6,294 nt of DNA from Anaerolineae bacterium (GTDB lineage Bacteria; Chloroflexota; Anaerolineae; 4572-78; J111). A model generated the notes under the pieces. That model saw only the letters and a program-made list of their open reading frames with translations. It was not told the DNA's origin and did no database searches. Every line of letters starts with the position of its first letter. The stretch's first letter is position 1. The position numbers and the translations under genes were made by a program. Location of the stretch: NCBI GenBank assembly GCA_020433785.1, contig JAGRCC010000438.1, positions 1 through 6,294 of the forward strand. The letters are read 5' to 3'. Below are positions 5,182-6,294 of the stretch, piece after piece.

Positions 5182-6294
5182 TTAGCCTGTATTCTTTAGT
5201 CCGGAGGCGATACCGTTGGTGGCCAGCAAAATCGCCTTAAGAATTGGTTTAGCCTCCGGACCGTTGGGATCGGGTAGGTCGCGCAGTTGGCGCAGCAAAC
5301 TAACCTGGATGAAGTTCAGCGGGTCAATATACGGGTTGCGCAGACGGGTCGAGCGTTGCAGAAACGTGCCTTCCAATATTTCGTTCTGCTGGGTGACCTG
5401 GATGATGGTTTGGCAGGTGCGGTTGTATTCGGCCAGGATGTCGTTGTAAATCATATCGCGGACGCGCTCGTTGGTGACCAAACCGGCGTAGAGGCGGGCG
5501 ATGGCCATATCGGTTTTGCCCAGCGAGACCTGGGCGTTATCGATGGCTTCTTTAAAGAAGCGCCAGCCCTGATACATCTCTTGCAGGAGGGTCAGGCCGG
5601 CCTCGTCGGCGGTAAAGGTGGCCAGGGCGGTGCCCAGGCCGTACCAGCCCGGCAAAACGTGGCGCGATTGCATCCAGCTAAAGACCCAGGGGATGGCCCG
5701 CAGATCGGTGATGGCGCTGCTGTTGGTGCGGCGGGCCGGCCGTGAGCCAATCTGCAACTGGCTAATCTCGCGGGTGGGGGTGGCCTGCTGCCAATATTCC
5801 AGCAGTTCGGGCGTCTCGTAGATGAGCTTACGGTAGGCGCGATAGCCAGCCTCGGCCAGCTTCTCCATCGCGGCGCGCCATTCGTCCGGCGGCGTGGCCT
5901 GGGTGGGCGATCCGGGGGCGCTGCTCATCAGCACGGCGTGAACCATCTGCTCCAGGTGGCGGCGGGCGATGGCCGGGTTACCGTAGCGCTCATCGATGAC
6001 TTCGCCCTGTTCGGTGATGCGGATTTTGCCGCCGACGGAGCCGGGCGGCTGGGCCATCACGGCCCGGTTGGGCGCGCCGCCGCCCCGCGCAATCGTGCCG
6101 CCGCGTCCGTGGAACAGCGTCAAGGCGATACCGTGGCTGCGGCAGCAGTCGGCCAGGGCTTCCTGGGCTTTGTACAGCTCCCACTTGGCGGCGATGTAGC
6201 CGGCGTCTTTGTTACTGTCGGAGTAGCCAATCATAATCATTTGGCGGTTGCCCAGCCGCTTGAGATGCTCGGCGTAGTGGGGGTGGGTAAATAA
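5182..6294 (-). CDS. ppc: Phosphoenolpyruvate carboxylase, C-terminal part (cut by window edge)
   Basis: This cytoplasmic enzyme makes oxaloacetate from phosphoenolpyruvate and bicarbonate, the anaplerotic feed of the TCA cycle. The frame is open to base 6294, so 370 C-terminal residues are visible of a protein that in E. coli has 883; an internal ATG at 6240 is not the start, because LFTHPHYAEHLKRLGNRQ before it is normal family sequence. Motifs (visible numbering): GYSDSNKDAGY at 23-33; the catalytic glycine-rich loop FHGRGGTIARGG at 61-72 with Arg64 and Arg70; GKIRITEQGEVI about 90-101; IGSRPARR; the FSWMQSRHVLPGWYG segment; RNPYIDPLN; and the C-terminal LKNTG at 366-370, equivalent to E. 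coli MRNTG, whose Asn binds the inhibitor aspartate. Active-site and C-terminal residues look intact, so the protein is probably functional and aspartate-sensitive. The promoter is outside the window. The membrane-protein gene follows after 12 bp. Confidence 0.97.
   Translation of the reverse strand, partial: LFTHPHYAEHLKRLGNRQMIMIGYSDSNKDAGYIAAKWELYKAQEALADCCRSHGIALTLFHGRGGTIARGGGAPNRAVMAQPPGSVGGKIRITEQGEVIDERYGNPAIARRHLEQMVHAVLMSSAPGSPTQATPPDEWRAAMEKLAEAGYRAYRKLIYETPELLEYWQQATPTREISQLQIGSRPARRTNSSAITDLRAIPWVFSWMQSRHVLPGWYGLGTALATFTADEAGLTLLQEMYQGWRFFKEAIDNAQVSLGKTDMAIARLYAGLVTNERVRDMIYNDILAEYNRTCQTIIQVTQQNEILEGTFLQRSTRLRNPYIDPLNFIQVSLLRQLRDLPDPNGPEAKPILKAILLATNGIASGLKNTG

Noticed and set aside
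5287..5745. A 152-codon plus-strand open frame inside ppc
   Set aside because: It is antisense to highly conserved ppc motifs. Long shadow frames are common opposite GC-rich conserved genes, and no ribosome binding site or family resemblance is seen.
5938..6294. A plus-strand frame running to the right edge over ppc
   Set aside because: It is antisense to the ppc catalytic loop; the Ala/Gly/Val-rich product is a codon-bias artefact.
1..6294. CRISPR array, mobile element, tRNA or toxin-antitoxin pair
   Set aside because: I looked on both strands. There are no spaced repeats of 20 bases or more, no transposase or integrase motifs, no target-site duplications and no cloverleaf; the only repeats are the short period-7 arrays.

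Overview
The window is moderately GC-rich bacterial chromosome DNA. It most resembles an uncultured Chloroflexota, probably of the Anaerolineae/Caldilineae side. This rests on recognition only: the style of the GAF histidine kinases, a small conserved protein that I associate with this phylum, and short period-7 repeats between genes. No marker gene is present to fix the taxonomy. There is no phage, insertion-sequence, CRISPR, tRNA or rRNA signal.

Layout: two gene blocks face each other. On the + strand (1-3906) there is a signalling cluster: the 3' part of a GAF-sensor histidine kinase (cut by the left edge), a 252-bp spacer with a period-7 AT-rich repeat, a second and clearly paralogous GAF kinase that also carries a C-terminal receiver domain, and a stand-alone single-domain response regulator 32 bp further on. 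On the - strand (6294-3924) lie the 3' 1.1 kb of ppc (phosphoenolpyruvate carboxylase, cut by the right edge), a six-helix membrane protein 12 bp downstream of it (probably DUF6498), a 178-bp spacer with a second period-7 repeat, an imperfect dyad and a good sigma-70-type promoter, and then a 120-aa conserved soluble protein. The two blocks converge with a gap of only 17 bp.

How the genes may work together (inference): the two kinases share a cytoplasmic GAF domain, an unusual phospho-acceptor helix built around His-Trp-x-Gly-Asn-Lys, and a DHp region about 45-50 residues longer than usual. The second kinase has a receiver fused to it, and the last gene is a receiver without an output domain. 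That looks like a small phosphorelay or protein-protein signalling module rather than a classical kinase/DNA-binding-regulator pair. The output protein is not in the window. The ppc block is metabolic (anaplerotic CO2 fixation) and its link to the signalling block looks positional only.

The best candidates for something undescribed are the kinase pair with its divergent, expanded DHp region, the response regulator with an insertion next to its phosphorylation site, and the two unrelated period-7 intergenic repeats. None of these is proof of a new system.
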